The notes: generated from the letters alone by a model not told the origin. A stretch of 44,262 nt of DNA from an uncultured Christensenella sp. (GCA_910577875.1 CAJTNY010000013.1:1-44262); one strand, 5' to 3'. Shown: positions 34,571 through 42,622, numbered from the stretch's first letter. Numbers and translations are program-made.

Positions 34571-35878
34571 TTAAACTTCTTCTGTTACGGGAATCGGTAT
34601 CATAGTCACGACGGTAAACAGGTCGTTTTCCTGCGAAAATTTTATTTCTCCTCCGTACTTTTGAGCTATATTCTTCATACTCTTCGTGCCGAAACCGTGG
34701 TTTTCCTTGTCCTCTTTATTGGTAACGGGCAAACCGTCGGAAATACTGATTTTTTCGGAAGTATAGTTTTCGGCTCTGAACACGCACATATTTCCGACAC
34801 GCGTTAAACTTACCGTAAGTTCTTTTAATTCGTCATCTTTTTCTTTGCGCAGGCTTTCTATTCCGTTCTGCAATGCGTTTCCGACAAACGAATAAATGTG
34901 GTATGATTTCATAAAATCAATCGCAGACCCGTCCGCGGTACAGACAAGGCGTATTCCGAGTTTCTCGCACATAAGCGCCTTTTCGGAAAGTATAATATCC
35001 AGAGCGCGGTTGCCCGTAAAATAAGTACAGCGCAAAAGTTCGTTGTCCGATTCCGTTTCGCTTAAACCATCATAATCCACAATCCCCTGATGAATATGCT
35101 GTTTCATATCGTGGTATTTTATCATTATTTTTTCATTGGAAAGTTTCGCCTGTTCATAGCGTTGTTTATCTTTATGCAAAAGCTGCTGTAAGATTTTGTT
35201 CTCTTCTTCGAGCCGTAATTTGGTTAAGTTCATAAAACCCGCCAAAAGCGTCGAACAGGTAAACAGAACGGATACCGCCAAAAGATAAATCTGCCCCGTC
35301 AACGTCCAGAAAAGCTCCCGTCTTGCAAAGTGCGTAAGAGTAGTTGCGACCAAAGCGAAAGTTATGACAATGTAGACAATCGCGCTGCTGTTAAATTTAA
35401 GTTCGCCGTGGCTTTTTATACGGCGCACGACCGTAAAATAAGTTAATACGCTAAATCCAGCGGTCAAAATCGGCATTATGATATAGTAATAGGAAAAAGC
35501 CGAACCGTCGCGAAGCAAATGCATAACTGTAAATACAAAAATGTAAGAAGTACTGCTTAAAATGAACTGCGAGCAGTAAATGCATACACCGAGAAACATC
35601 GACTGAACAAAGTTCGCGTGATAACATAAAGCCGTCGCCGCAATAAGCATTGCGAGCACCAAGATATAATTTACCGGTTCCGGTACGGGGAAATACCCGA
35701 ATCTTTTCAAGGTCTGCAAGCCGATAATACAAGCAAAACTTCCTATATAACGCAAGGCAAACAGCCTGCGTCTTTTAACCGCGGGTATAAACAGAAGCGC
35801 GATAATCAATAATTGCGTAGTAAATTCATTGCCGCACAAATCGAAAACGAACGAGACAACTTTCATATAGTTATACAT
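34571..35878 (-). CDS. AgrC/VirS-like GHKL sensor histidine kinase
   Basis: A 435-aa kinase. The first 220 residues hold about six membrane helices (for example LLIIALLFIPAV, YILVLAMLIAATALCYHA, SVLFTCSTLLAGFM). A coiled coil leads into KYHDMKQHIHQ, the phospho-accepting His region of the AgrC type. The GHKL ATPase domain follows with the N box (IYSFVGNALQNGIESL) and G box (NHGFGTKSMKNIAQKYGGEI). No separate sensor domain is seen, so the ligand, perhaps a peptide, would be detected by the membrane part. The start overlaps the response-regulator end by 8 bp, indicating coupled translation. No agrD/agrB genes are present in the window. Confidence 0.9.
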   Translation of the reverse strand: MYNYMKVVSFVFDLCGNEFTTQLLIIALLFIPAVKRRRLFALRYIGSFACIIGLQTLKRFGYFPVPEPVNYILVLAMLIAATALCYHANFVQSMFLGVCIYCSQFILSSTSYIFVFTVMHLLRDGSAFSYYYIIMPILTAGFSVLTYFTVVRRIKSHGELKFNSSAIVYIVITFALVATTLTHFARRELFWTLTGQIYLLAVSVLFTCSTLLAGFMNLTKLRLEEENKILQQLLHKDKQRYEQAKLSNEKIMIKYHDMKQHIHQGIVDYDGLSETESDNELLRCTYFTGNRALDIILSEKALMCEKLGIRLVCTADGSAIDFMKSYHIYSFVGNALQNGIESLRKEKDDELKELTVSLTRVGNMCVFRAENYTSEKISISDGLPVTNKEDKENHGFGTKSMKNIAQKYGGEIKFSQENDLFTVVTMIPIPVTEEV

Positions 35879-36617
35879 TTATAGTTCCGTTACCGCCTAA
35901 AAACTTCATAAAATTATCGCTGAAACTTCTTAAATATTTTCTGCTTATAGGAAGCGACGCGCCGCCGTTCAAGCGGACTTCGCCGTTCACGACAGAAATT
36001 ATCTGACGCAAATTTACGAGATAGCACGCGCTGCATCTCGCAAAATCGAGATCGGAAAGCTGTTTCTCCATTTCCTGCATGGACCCGCGCGTTCTGTATG
36101 TAATTAACTCGTTGTTTGCGCCGAGCACATAGTAATATAAATTATGTATCTGAATTTCGAGATAGAGCAAATCCGATGCGGGCACTATCTCAACCCCGTG
36201 CAGGGTTTTTATCCTGATTCTGCGCGACTGACTGCTTTGCAAAGCTTTAACGGCTCTGTCTATGTTTCTGTTAAATAATTTCTCGTCCAACGGTTTTACA
36301 AGATATCCGAGCGCGTTGACTTCGTAGCCGTTGACGGCGTACTGCGCGTAATGCGTGCAAAAAATTATAATGGCGGTTTTGTTCTTTTCGCGTATCTTCC
36401 TCGCGGCCGTCAACCCGTTTATCCCTGGCATATTTATATCGAGAAAAACAATCTCGTAAGTATTCGGCTTGTTCGCCAGAAACTCGTCGCCGCTGGAATA
36501 TGTATCGCTTTCGAAAATCGGCTCGTTCTCGTGCGATTGGGTATAGTTGTTCAAAAGACGTATAACTCCGTCGAGCACTTCGCGCTCGTCGTCAACCACC
36601 GCAACCCTGTATTTCAT
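35871..36617 (-). CDS. LytTR-family response regulator
   Basis: A 248-aa regulator. The receiver domain has VAVVDDEREV (acidic pocket), IVFLDINMPGING with the phospho-acceptor Asp60, and GYLVKPLDE with the conserved Lys. The C-terminal LytTR DNA-binding domain runs from about residue 140 (RRIRIKTLHGVEIVPASDLLYLEIQ ... LPISRKYLRSFSDNF). The ATG (MKYRVAVVDD) is preceded by GGTGG; a longer frame upstream runs through the leader hairpins and the promoter and is not real. It is the first gene of the two-component operon. Its likely target is the direct-repeat site upstream of the esterase. Confidence 0.93.
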   Translation of the reverse strand: MKYRVAVVDDEREVLDGVIRLLNNYTQSHENEPIFESDTYSSGDEFLANKPNTYEIVFLDINMPGINGLTAARKIREKNKTAIIIFCTHYAQYAVNGYEVNALGYLVKPLDEKLFNRNIDRAVKALQSSQSRRIRIKTLHGVEIVPASDLLYLEIQIHNLYYYVLGANNELITYRTRGSMQEMEKQLSDLDFARCSACYLVNLRQIISVVNGEVRLNGGASLPISRKYLRSFSDNFMKFLGGNGTINV

Positions 36618-36637
36618 TTTCCCACCGTTAATGTTTA

Positions 36638-36677
36638 TTGCGCCATCGCTCGCGATGGCGCAAGGAGCGCGCTCCTT
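36638..36677 (-). promoter_or_regulatory. Two adjacent perfect hairpins in the response-regulator leader
   Basis: aaggagcgcgctcctt (16-bp palindrome) is followed on the minus strand by gcgccatcgc / gcgatggcgc, whose flanking bases also pair. They cover nearly the whole start of the predicted transcript, ending about 20 bp before the ATG. No T-run follows, so they are not simple terminators. Confidence 0.7.
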
Positions 36678-36687
36678 GTTTTTGTTC

Positions 36688-36716
36688 ATTGTAACACACA
36701 ATTTTTTAAATTGCAA
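36688..36716 (-). promoter_or_regulatory. Sigma-A promoter of the two-component operon
   Basis: TTGCAA-17 bp-TACAAT on the minus strand. The 130 bp further upstream (36717-36847) are AT-rich with no gene. Confidence 0.75.
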
Positions 36717-36847
36717 TACCCGATTTTACAATTTTAACCGTATATTTTTTCTGTTTTTCAATCGGCGCTGCGTTTATATAATTCAATTATCTTTCTTGTT
36801 AATCAATCTTAAAAATTCATTAACCGTTCGTTAATTCAAAAATATAT

Positions 36848-37707
36848 TCAATCGAAATTTTCGGAAATTATACGTTTTCTGACAGCTTTAAGTTCAAAAA
36901 GAGACTGTTTGAGTTCCGATTTCGATTTATCGCTAAGCCCGGCGAACTCGGCGAACTTTTCTTGTAGCTCAATCGGCGGAAGCGCAATCGTCAGTTTTTT
37001 CAGCCATTTAAAATGCCTGCCGTATCCTTCATTCGGGATATCCGCAGTTAATAAATGATAGTAAAGATATACGTAATTTATTTCGCTTAATCTGCTTTTC
37101 AAAATTTTAACGCCATCTGCGCCCAAAAAGAAAGGAAAGTCAACATACTTAAAAACCCGCGTATGGTCGCCGAAAACTATTGCGGGAACATCGTCATAGA
37201 TGCCTTCCGATTGATTTCGGTAACCTGCCACATAATTTTTCCCTTGGTCTATTATCGGATACAATCCCGATTCCATATAATTGTCAGATTTTATTTTTAA
37301 TCCGCGTTTGGTTTCGTCTTTAAATACCGCGTCGAAAGGCAATTTTTTCCATCGGGTTTTGTCGCGGAAAACATCTCCGAACATCTCGGTAAATCGGGAT
37401 TTCACCAGCCCGTCGGTAAGCTTCAAAAGGTTCTGATATGTTTTTTTGTATTATCAATTGACCACAATACTTCTGCAAGTTGTTTTTGCTTATCTATTTC
37501 CGGTAAATTGAACTCAAAGCCGCGTAAAAGTTCCCATTTGACTCGGGGCGAAAGCGAACCGGCAGATTTTCCAACCGCAAAATTAAACAGCTTATCGTTT
37601 TGAATGACGAACGGTAACAATTCGGGTACAATCTTATCCTTTTTTGCTTCGATAACCGTAATATCTCCCGAGCAAATTCCGTCAAAAGGCGCAACCGCTG
37701 TAATGCG
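36848..37707 (-). pseudogene. hsdS: Type I restriction specificity subunit HsdS remnant, frameshifted
   Basis: Two frames together give most of an HsdS. The first, from about 37707, reads VAPFDGICSGDITVIEA, then SAGSLSPRVKWELLRGFEFNLP and LAEVLWSIDNTKK, the end of target domain 1 and the central helix. The second, from 37426, reads LKLTDGLVKSRFTEMFGDVF and holds target domain 2, ending at PIELQEKFAEF and a final helix. They join correctly if the run of seven A near 37441-37447 is read as eight, restoring NTKKTYQNLLKLTDGLVKS. The first half of target domain 1 is missing, cut at a junction with glycosyltransferase sequence. No hsdM or hsdR is nearby. So the gene is broken twice and probably inactive. 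Confidence 0.85.
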
Positions 37708-37990
37708 TAGTTATCTATTAGATAATCATCTCCGTAAACGAAATATACATTCTCACCTTTTGCAATATACTAACCTGTATTTCTTGCCCTTCCCGCAATC
37801 CGAACATCCGTTATCATTAAAAATGAATTTATTTCACACTGAGTTAATATATCCACCGCAACATCCTGTGATTTATCAGTACAGGAATCAAGTATCAAAA
37901 TAATTTCAAATTTTTCTTTATCATAGCACTGATTTATAACACTATCAAGACAACATACTATATTTATGGTATTATTACAGATATTTCCAT
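37697..37990 (-). pseudogene. Family 2 glycosyltransferase remnant
   Basis: An ATG 7 bp after the GT92 stop begins MEISVIIP, the usual GT2 opening, then meets a stop codon. After a frame change the reading continues CLDSVINQCYDKEKFEIILILDS, CTDKSQDVA and RIAGRARNTG. An in-frame TAG follows, then YIAKGENVYFVYGDDYLIDNYALQ with the DD pair of GT2 enzymes. It is cut there by hsdS sequence. At least two inactivating changes and a truncation make it a pseudogene. Its spacing shows it was once co-transcribed with the GT92-type gene. Confidence 0.8.
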
Positions 37991-37996
37991 TTAATC

Positions 37997-38914
37997 TTAA
38001 TTATTATATTTCTGCCCCTCAACAATATCTTCACGGCAATATTCCATATCTCTGTTAATATCAAAAAACTCACCATATTTTCGCTGATATTTTGCGTGCC
38101 CGCATCCTCTATCAATCTTTTTTAGCCACTCTTCATATGACTTTGTATAATAATGGTCTACACATATGTAGTCATAAGACGGCTTTTCGCAAACTAAAAA
38201 ATACGGGGCAATCTTATTTTTATATTCATCTACCACACAGAATCCGTTTTCAGGCGAACCATTGTGTATTACCATTTCACGCATTAACAAAGCCTGAACG
38301 AACACTTTCCCCATTCTGCTTGCATATTCGTCATTAAAATTAACGTGTGTAAATCTTTGCCTTAAAGGCGCATTGCTTTGCTTAATTTGTCCGTTTGCGT
38401 CATATATTAACCAGACGGCAAAAAGCCCCGCATAATCTTCATAATTTCTTAAAAATTCAGGCAATAACTGTCCCGTTTTTAAACGGACTTGCTCGTCCGC
38501 ATCGATAAATCCAATCCACCTGCTTTCAAATTTAAACCTTTTAAGGCAGTCATTATAAGCTTCGGGCTGTGTATCTTTATGAACACCCGACCAATCGATA
38601 ACGGTGATCTTTTCCGACACTTCCGTACCGAGCGACATAACAAAATCCTTTACCGGTTCTTTGCTGCCGTGGTCGTATATATAAAAATGTTCCACGCCCT
38701 GACCAATATGCCACCTTAACCATTCTTCAAGATACTCATTTTCATCTCTGATTATCAGGCACACGGAACAATAATACTTAAAATTAGTATTGTGGATTAG
38801 ATTTAACAATCGTTCTCTATTTTCGTTGATTTTTAAATTACGTAATTTTAATGTAGTTTCCACCAAATGTTCAGGCGCATTACCTACGTACATAACCTCT
38901 TTTTCAAATTTCAT
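37997..38914 (-). CDS. Glycosyltransferase family 92-like protein
   Basis: A 305-aa protein. YYCSVCLIIRDENEYLEEWLRWHIGQGVEHFYIYDHGS is the classic start of GT92 (DUF23) proteins and WIGFIDADEQVRL carries the DxD metal/nucleotide-sugar motif. GKVFVQALLMREMVIHNGS and ICVDHYYTKSYEEWLKKIDRG are further family segments. There is no membrane helix or signal, so it probably modifies surface polysaccharide precursors in the cytoplasm. AGAGGA lies 8 bases before the ATG. A broken GT2 gene follows, so it appears to be the surviving member of a small surface-glycan unit. Donor and acceptor are unknown. Confidence 0.85.
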   Translation of the reverse strand: MKFEKEVMYVGNAPEHLVETTLKLRNLKINENRERLLNLIHNTNFKYYCSVCLIIRDENEYLEEWLRWHIGQGVEHFYIYDHGSKEPVKDFVMSLGTEVSEKITVIDWSGVHKDTQPEAYNDCLKRFKFESRWIGFIDADEQVRLKTGQLLPEFLRNYEDYAGLFAVWLIYDANGQIKQSNAPLRQRFTHVNFNDEYASRMGKVFVQALLMREMVIHNGSPENGFCVVDEYKNKIAPYFLVCEKPSYDYICVDHYYTKSYEEWLKKIDRGCGHAKYQRKYGEFFDINRDMEYCREDIVEGQKYNN

Positions 38915-38948
38915 ATATTAAATCCTCTTACCTTTTTATTGAAATTTT

Positions 38949-39311
38949 TTATTTCGCCGGAATAGTAAAAATTTTCTTCTTGTCTTTCTCTCGTCTATTT
39001 ACGTCTTTTGAAAGTTTTACAAGCTCTTCTATTTCGTTACTAACTAATTCTTCGTTAAACTTTATATTATGCTCTACTGCGTATTGGTTGGCTTTGGTAA
39101 TAACAAACTCTTTCTTTTCTGCGCCGCTATAATTGGCAAATGATTCGGCCTGCTCTATGAACGGTATCAATGCATTACAAATCTCAATCGTACTTTGAGC
39201 AACTTTTTTTAGTTTTGCGTTTTTGATGAACTTTGCAAGAAATGTTGCCGTAGTTACAAGCAGCCCTAATACCGCGCTTGCAAGTGATACAATAAGTTCA
39301 AAATTTTCCAT
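38949..39311 (-). CDS. Small single-helix membrane protein, holin-like
   Basis: A 120-aa protein with one N-terminal membrane helix (LIVSLASAVLGLLVTTATFLAKFI) followed by a charged, mostly helical tail ending KDVNRREKDKKKIF. The layout resembles small phage holins of the LL-H type, but I see no lysin or other phage gene nearby, so the call is tentative. AAGGAG lies about 9 bases before the ATG; a start 19 codons earlier would run into the upstream terminator. The gene is 34 bp upstream of the GT92-type gene and may share its transcript. Confidence 0.6.
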   Translation of the reverse strand: MENFELIVSLASAVLGLLVTTATFLAKFIKNAKLKKVAQSTIEICNALIPFIEQAESFANYSGAEKKEFVITKANQYAVEHNIKFNEELVSNEIEELVKLSKDVNRREKDKKKIFTIPAK

Positions 39312-39353
39312 AAAATAAACTCCTTTTTTTATTTTGTAGTTGTATTTTACAAT

Positions 39354-39397
39354 AAAAAAACGGTGCAAAATCGGTCATTTTATCCGATTTTGCACCG
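39354..39397 (-). terminator. Strong intrinsic terminator before the holin-like gene
   Basis: cggtgcaaaatcgg / ccgattttgcaccg, a 14-bp perfect stem with a 9-nt loop and seven T on the minus strand. It isolates the glycosyltransferase unit from the toxin array. Confidence 0.9.
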
Positions 39398-39435
39398 TTT
39401 TCTATTCCTATATTTAATTACAAAAATTCATCTAT

Positions 39436-39473
39436 AGAAAAATGGTGTCTGCAAAAGCAAACACCATTTTTCT
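39436..39473 (-). terminator. Terminator of cassette D
   Basis: agaaaaatggtgt / acaccatttttct with inner tgc/gca pairing. T-runs lie on both strands. It follows the Hint remnant, where a toxin/immunity pair would be expected. Confidence 0.8.
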
Positions 39474-39489
39474 ATTTACTGCTATTATT

Positions 39490-39603
39490 TCATTTTTTGT
39501 CGAGATTAGCCAAATAGAAAGGATGTCCACCGGTACAGATTTTCTCTTCGCCGTTGACGTGGATATGATACCATTCTTCCGTTGTTGAGTTTTCGTTTGT
39601 ACA
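39490..39603 (-). pseudogene. Hint-domain fragment (cassette D)
   Basis: A 37-codon frame reads TEEWYHIHVNGEEKICTGGHPFYLANLDKK then stop. This matches the middle of the Hint domain of cassette B (EEWYHIHVNDEEIICTGGHPFYVASLDK), including the TxxH block. Nothing upstream or downstream of that block remains, and there is no toxin or immunity gene before the terminator. Confidence 0.85.
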
Positions 39604-39605
39604 AT

Positions 39606-39633
39606 AAACAGGCAGGAATTTTCCTGCCTGTTT
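39606..39633 (-). terminator. Terminator of cassette C
   Basis: aaacaggcaggaa / ttcctgcctgttt, perfect 13-bp stem, shortly after the stop of the cassette C immunity-like gene. The loop is very tight (2 nt, so about 4 in practice). Confidence 0.8.
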
Positions 39634-39664
39634 ATAAACTTACATAAGAAATAAAATTTAATAA

Positions 39665-39994
39665 TCAATAGACATTTATGTAATTTGACAAATCAATATC
39701 ATCCTCAGTTTTTAGTTGAGACAAAAAATGAAATTCCTTGCAAACACCTAATATCGCATTTATTATATTTTGCTTATTGACCTCTTCAACAATAATTAGA
39801 TTTGGTTCGACATAAAAAATCTCCCCATTATTAGCACTTTCATCAAATTCTTGATTTAATCTTGTAATACCATAAATATTAATTTTGTAAATATGATTAT
39901 TAGAAACAACTACAATACCTAATCTATAATCTTTATTATTATAATTGAATTCACTATATTCGCTGTCTTCATCAAAATAAATTTTTATATCCAT
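39665..39994 (-). CDS. Putative immunity protein of cassette C
   Basis: A 109-aa acidic, soluble protein (MDIKIYFDEDSEYSEFNYNNKDY...LKTEDDIDLSNYINVY) with no recognised domain. It begins 12 bp after the stop of the cassette C toxin-like frame, with AAGGA 8 bases before the ATG. Small size, acidity, tight spacing and an AT-rich composition are typical of polymorphic-toxin immunity genes. The function is inferred from context only. Confidence 0.65.
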   Translation of the reverse strand: MDIKIYFDEDSEYSEFNYNNKDYRLGIVVVSNNHIYKINIYGITRLNQEFDESANNGEIFYVEPNLIIVEEVNKQNIINAILGVCKEFHFLSQLKTEDDIDLSNYINVY

Positions 39995-40006
39995 AATTTT
40001 ATTCCT

Positions 40007-40588
40007 TTATACTGGTATTAATTGAACCTGATATAGCAGTGATTGATATTGATTAAGCGGCATAGCATATTGAGGCACAATTTCAAAATGCATTAAATTT
40101 TTACCTCTTTGAATAAACTTCAATCCATCAGGTAAACTTTGAACTTTGTATGCCCCACCAAATTTAGCTACGGCACCTGCATCAGTGTTCACTGACACCC
40201 CGTGAGTCGTTTTCACTAAACCGTTGGAATCCAAACGATATTCACCTTGTTTTAAAGTCATATCATTTCCACCTCTATAAACATCTTTGCCATCAGGTGT
40301 TTTAACACAATTAGCATTATGAACTAATACTCTTTGTTTGCCTACATAATAGGTGTGGAAATCTTCGACTTCAAAATTATATGTAGTTTCAGCTTTAGAA
40401 AGCTGTTCAACTTCTATTGCATAGATTATAACACGTTTGTTGTCAGATTGCAACAATGTGTCGCAAACTTCCAAATCTCTTGCACAAACAAAGCCTCTAC
40501 CTACAACATAGAACGGATGTCCGCCTGTACAAACAATTTCTTCTTCGTTTACATAAATATGATACCATTCTTCGATTTTTTTATGAAC
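40007..40588 (-). CDS. Orphan Hint-toxin tip (cassette C), 5'-truncated
   Basis: The frame is open from the upstream terminator without a good start codon. It begins in mid-Hint (IEEWYHIYVNEEEIVCTGGHPFYVV), continues to TTYNFEVEDFHTYYVGKQRVLVHNANC, the end of the Hint domain, and then has a C-terminal domain of about 100 residues. That domain has DVYRGGNDMTLKQGEYRLD, GLVKTTHGVSV, AKFGGAYKVQSLPDGLKFIQRG and HFEIVPQYAMPLNQYQSLL. I recall similar ends on Rhs-type proteins but cannot name an activity. A TTG within the Hint could start a shorter product. Without the Hint N-terminal Cys or an Rhs carrier it is an orphan tip that could be expressed only after recombination. Confidence 0.7.
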   Translation of the reverse strand, partial: VHKKIEEWYHIYVNEEEIVCTGGHPFYVVGRGFVCARDLEVCDTLLQSDNKRVIIYAIEVEQLSKAETTYNFEVEDFHTYYVGKQRVLVHNANCVKTPDGKDVYRGGNDMTLKQGEYRLDSNGLVKTTHGVSVNTDAGAVAKFGGAYKVQSLPDGLKFIQRGKNLMHFEIVPQYAMPLNQYQSLLYQVQLIPV

Positions 40589-40601
40589 TAACTGACAGAA
40601 T

Positions 40602-40633
40602 AAAAAATAGTGAGAGAAAAATTTTCTCTCACT
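40602..40633 (-). terminator. Terminator of cassette B
   Basis: agtgagag...ctctcact with inner aaa/ttt pairing, followed on the minus strand by attttttattc. It starts just after (and the outer pairs overlap) the stop of the cassette B immunity-like gene. Confidence 0.85.
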
Positions 40634-40638
40634 ATTTT

Positions 40639-40995
40639 TTATTCTTCAATAAATACATTTTCACAATTACAGATTATTAATGGCTCATCATTTTCATGAT
40701 TAGGCAAGAAAGATAATATTGATTCTATATTTATTTGTACATAATTTTTTATAACTTTTTTAGAAATATGTGAAATAGTAATTGGTGTAAATATATCATT
40801 ATCTTTTTCAATATTTTTTTTATGAAAAACAAAATCTTTTACATTTTTTAACCTAATAATTAAATTTTTAGATTTTTTTTTACCTTGATAGTAATCAACA
40901 GTTATTAGAAAATCACGCAAATTTTTATCAAATTCAATTTTACTAATTATACTATCCATAAAATTATAATCTTCTTCATTAAAAACAACAAACAT
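40639..40995 (-). CDS. Putative immunity protein of cassette B
   Basis: A 118-aa protein (MFVVFNEEDYNFMDSIISKIEFDKNLRDFLITVDYYQG...) with an acidic start and end, and alternating strands in between. No known domain is recognised. The ribosome site GAGG overlaps the TGA stop of the upstream toxin tip and lies 6 bases before the ATG, so translation is coupled. The strongly AT-rich composition differs from the neighbouring Rhs/Hint sequence, which is usual for toxin-immunity tips. The immunity role is inferred from position. Confidence 0.68.
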   Translation of the reverse strand: MFVVFNEEDYNFMDSIISKIEFDKNLRDFLITVDYYQGKKKSKNLIIRLKNVKDFVFHKKNIEKDNDIFTPITISHISKKVIKNYVQINIESILSFLPNHENDEPLIICNCENVFIEE

Positions 40996-41003
40996 ATTTA
41001 ACC

Positions 41004-42605
41004 TCAAAAATAAAAATGTGTAAGTGCTCGCATTTCTGCTCTTGTAGCAGCAGATGGAAATAGTCCATTAGCAGCAAGTGGATTCCCGCCCGCATTAAAA
41101 ACTCTAAAATAAGCTGTACCGCCTTGCGGATTTATCGATTGAATTCTAAACGTATATTGTCCATTAGGTGACGTCATAATAGTTGCTGGACTGTTTGGAT
41201 TTTTCAAACTAACTGATTTAGAATATCCCATATCATCCAATTTACTTACTAATTCATCTGGCTTATATTTTGAAGCAACTTCATTAAAATCTTTTACACC
41301 AAGCTCATCAAAAATGCATTTATTATGTACTAATATCTTACTTTCAGTTACATAATAGGTATGATAATCTTCAACTTCAAAGTTATACGTTGTTTCAGGA
41401 TTAGAAAGCTGTTCAACTTCAATTTCTTCAATTATAACACAAGTATTGTCAGAAAGCAATAGGGTATCGCCTAATTTTAGTTCACGCGCAGGGATAAATT
41501 TGTCGAGACTTGCAACATAGAAGGGGTGTCCGCCGGTACAAATTATCTCTTCGTCATTGACGTGGATATGATACCATTCCTCGGTCTGATTGCGGAATAA
41601 TCTTACAACCTTTTTATACGCCTGTTCGCCCGTCTGTTCGTCATAGGCGAGAACCTTATCTCCTACTTCTATTTCTTCAATAGGCTTTAATCCGTTTTCC
41701 GTTTCTACAAGTGTGCCTTCTTTAAAGCATTGGTAATGACCTATTACGTTCGTTGCCGCAACCGATACTGCCGCAAATGCAAAGCTTGTAACAAGTGTTT
41801 CTACCCAGTTTTCACTTACATGATCCTCAAAACCCTGCCAGAAACCATGCCCTGTGACCGCACTCATTATTCCCGCTATCGTTCCGCCTATTGCAAGTCC
41901 TATTGCTGCACCTATCAACGTTGCCGCAGCTATTTTTCCTAACGTTGCAATTACCGTTGCCGCTGTTGCCGCAGCTCCGCAAGGGCCTGAAAATACGCAC
42001 GCCAGCACAGTTGCCGCAACGCCTGCTATACCAAAAAATACCCATTTGCCCCACGCATCCCACCAGCTTTCATAATCGCCGTTAAAATAGAAATCTAAAG
42101 ACGCCTGATAATTGCACATCGCAATCAAAACGGCTACCGGATTGCTTACACAGAAAGCGTACAGATTAAGCGCAAATACTACGCCTGCGTTCTGTAAAAG
42201 CATTTCTGGGCTTGCGCTATTAATGTATCTGCTACGTTCCGGATCGTACCATCTTTGCCCGATAAAATACAACTTGCTGTCACTATCGTAGTATTGCGAT
42301 TTCCAACGGAACGGGTTTAATTGCGCAACGCTGTCTGAATTCGTTATGTCTCCACCGCTCGAATCTACTATTTTGCAGTTACCCCATGCGTCATATAAAT
42401 ACTTATACTTATATCCATTGCCATACAAACCTATGATGTTATTTTGTCCGTCTTTAATATAAGTGTACGTATACGTGTTTCCGTTATCGCTTAATTTAAA
42501 TCCGGCTACGCCCTCTATATCGTAGAAAAACTGTAAACGCTTACTTCCCTTAATTTTGACTATAAGTTTATCGCCGTCATATATAAGTTGTTCCGTTGTA
42601 TTACC
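41004..42605 (-). CDS. Truncated Rhs core with Hint domain and C-terminal toxin-like domain (cassette B)
   Basis: An open frame of about 534 codons without a convincing start. Rhs core sequence comes first (YKYLYDAWGNCKIVDSSG, NPFRWKSQYYDSDSKLYFIGQRWYDPERSRYINSAS), then a Gly/Ala-rich stretch with hydrophobic helices. A complete Hint domain follows: it begins with Cys in CFKEGTLVETENGLKPIEE, has CTGGHPFYVAS (TxxH) and ends ETTYNFEVEDYHTYYV...LVHN. The last 100 residues are a toxin-like domain with SPATIMTSPNGQYTFRIQ, AYFRVFNAGGNPLAANG and TRAEMRALTHFYF. Hint would release this tip. The YD-repeat N-terminal part and any secretion or shell domain are missing, so this is a displaced C-terminal end, not a full Rhs gene. 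Confidence 0.85.
   Translation of the reverse strand, partial: GNTTEQLIYDGDKLIVKIKGSKRLQFFYDIEGVAGFKLSDNGNTYTYTYIKDGQNNIIGLYGNGYKYKYLYDAWGNCKIVDSSGGDITNSDSVAQLNPFRWKSQYYDSDSKLYFIGQRWYDPERSRYINSASPEMLLQNAGVVFALNLYAFCVSNPVAVLIAMCNYQASLDFYFNGDYESWWDAWGKWVFFGIAGVAATVLACVFSGPCGAAATAATVIATLGKIAAATLIGAAIGLAIGGTIAGIMSAVTGHGFWQGFEDHVSENWVETLVTSFAFAAVSVAATNVIGHYQCFKEGTLVETENGLKPIEEIEVGDKVLAYDEQTGEQAYKKVVRLFRNQTEEWYHIHVNDEEIICTGGHPFYVASLDKFIPARELKLGDTLLLSDNTCVIIEEIEVEQLSNPETTYNFEVEDYHTYYVTESKILVHNKCIFDELGVKDFNEVASKYKPDELVSKLDDMGYSKSVSLKNPNSPATIMTSPNGQYTFRIQSINPQGGTAYFRVFNAGGNPLAANGLFPSAATRAEMRALTHFYF
41662..41711. repeat. 50-bp perfect direct repeat, copy 1 (Hint start, cassette B)
   Basis: Identical over 50 bp to 43576-43625. 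It encodes VETENGLKPIEEIEVG on the minus strand, just after the Hint cysteine. The second copy ends where cassette A's Hint homology ends, which marks it as a likely recombination point. Confidence 0.9.
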
Positions 42606-42622
42606 AAAAGATTTATTAAAAA

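Noticed and set aside
36618..36716. 33-residue N-terminal extension of the response regulator
   Set aside because: It would be translated from the promoter and leader hairpins; the receiver domain starts normally at MKYRVAVVDD.
37423..37450. Programmed frameshift in hsdS
   Set aside because: There is no downstream pseudoknot or stem I can see, and the gene is already truncated at its start, so decay or indel error is simpler.
38949..39311. Evidence for a resident prophage
   Set aside because: Only one holin-like protein and a recombinase fragment are present. No capsid, tail, lysin or replication gene is visible.
39432..39668. 78-codon gene over cassette D
   Set aside because: Another frame of the same DNA gives clear Hint sequence, and the 78-codon frame runs through two terminator hairpins.
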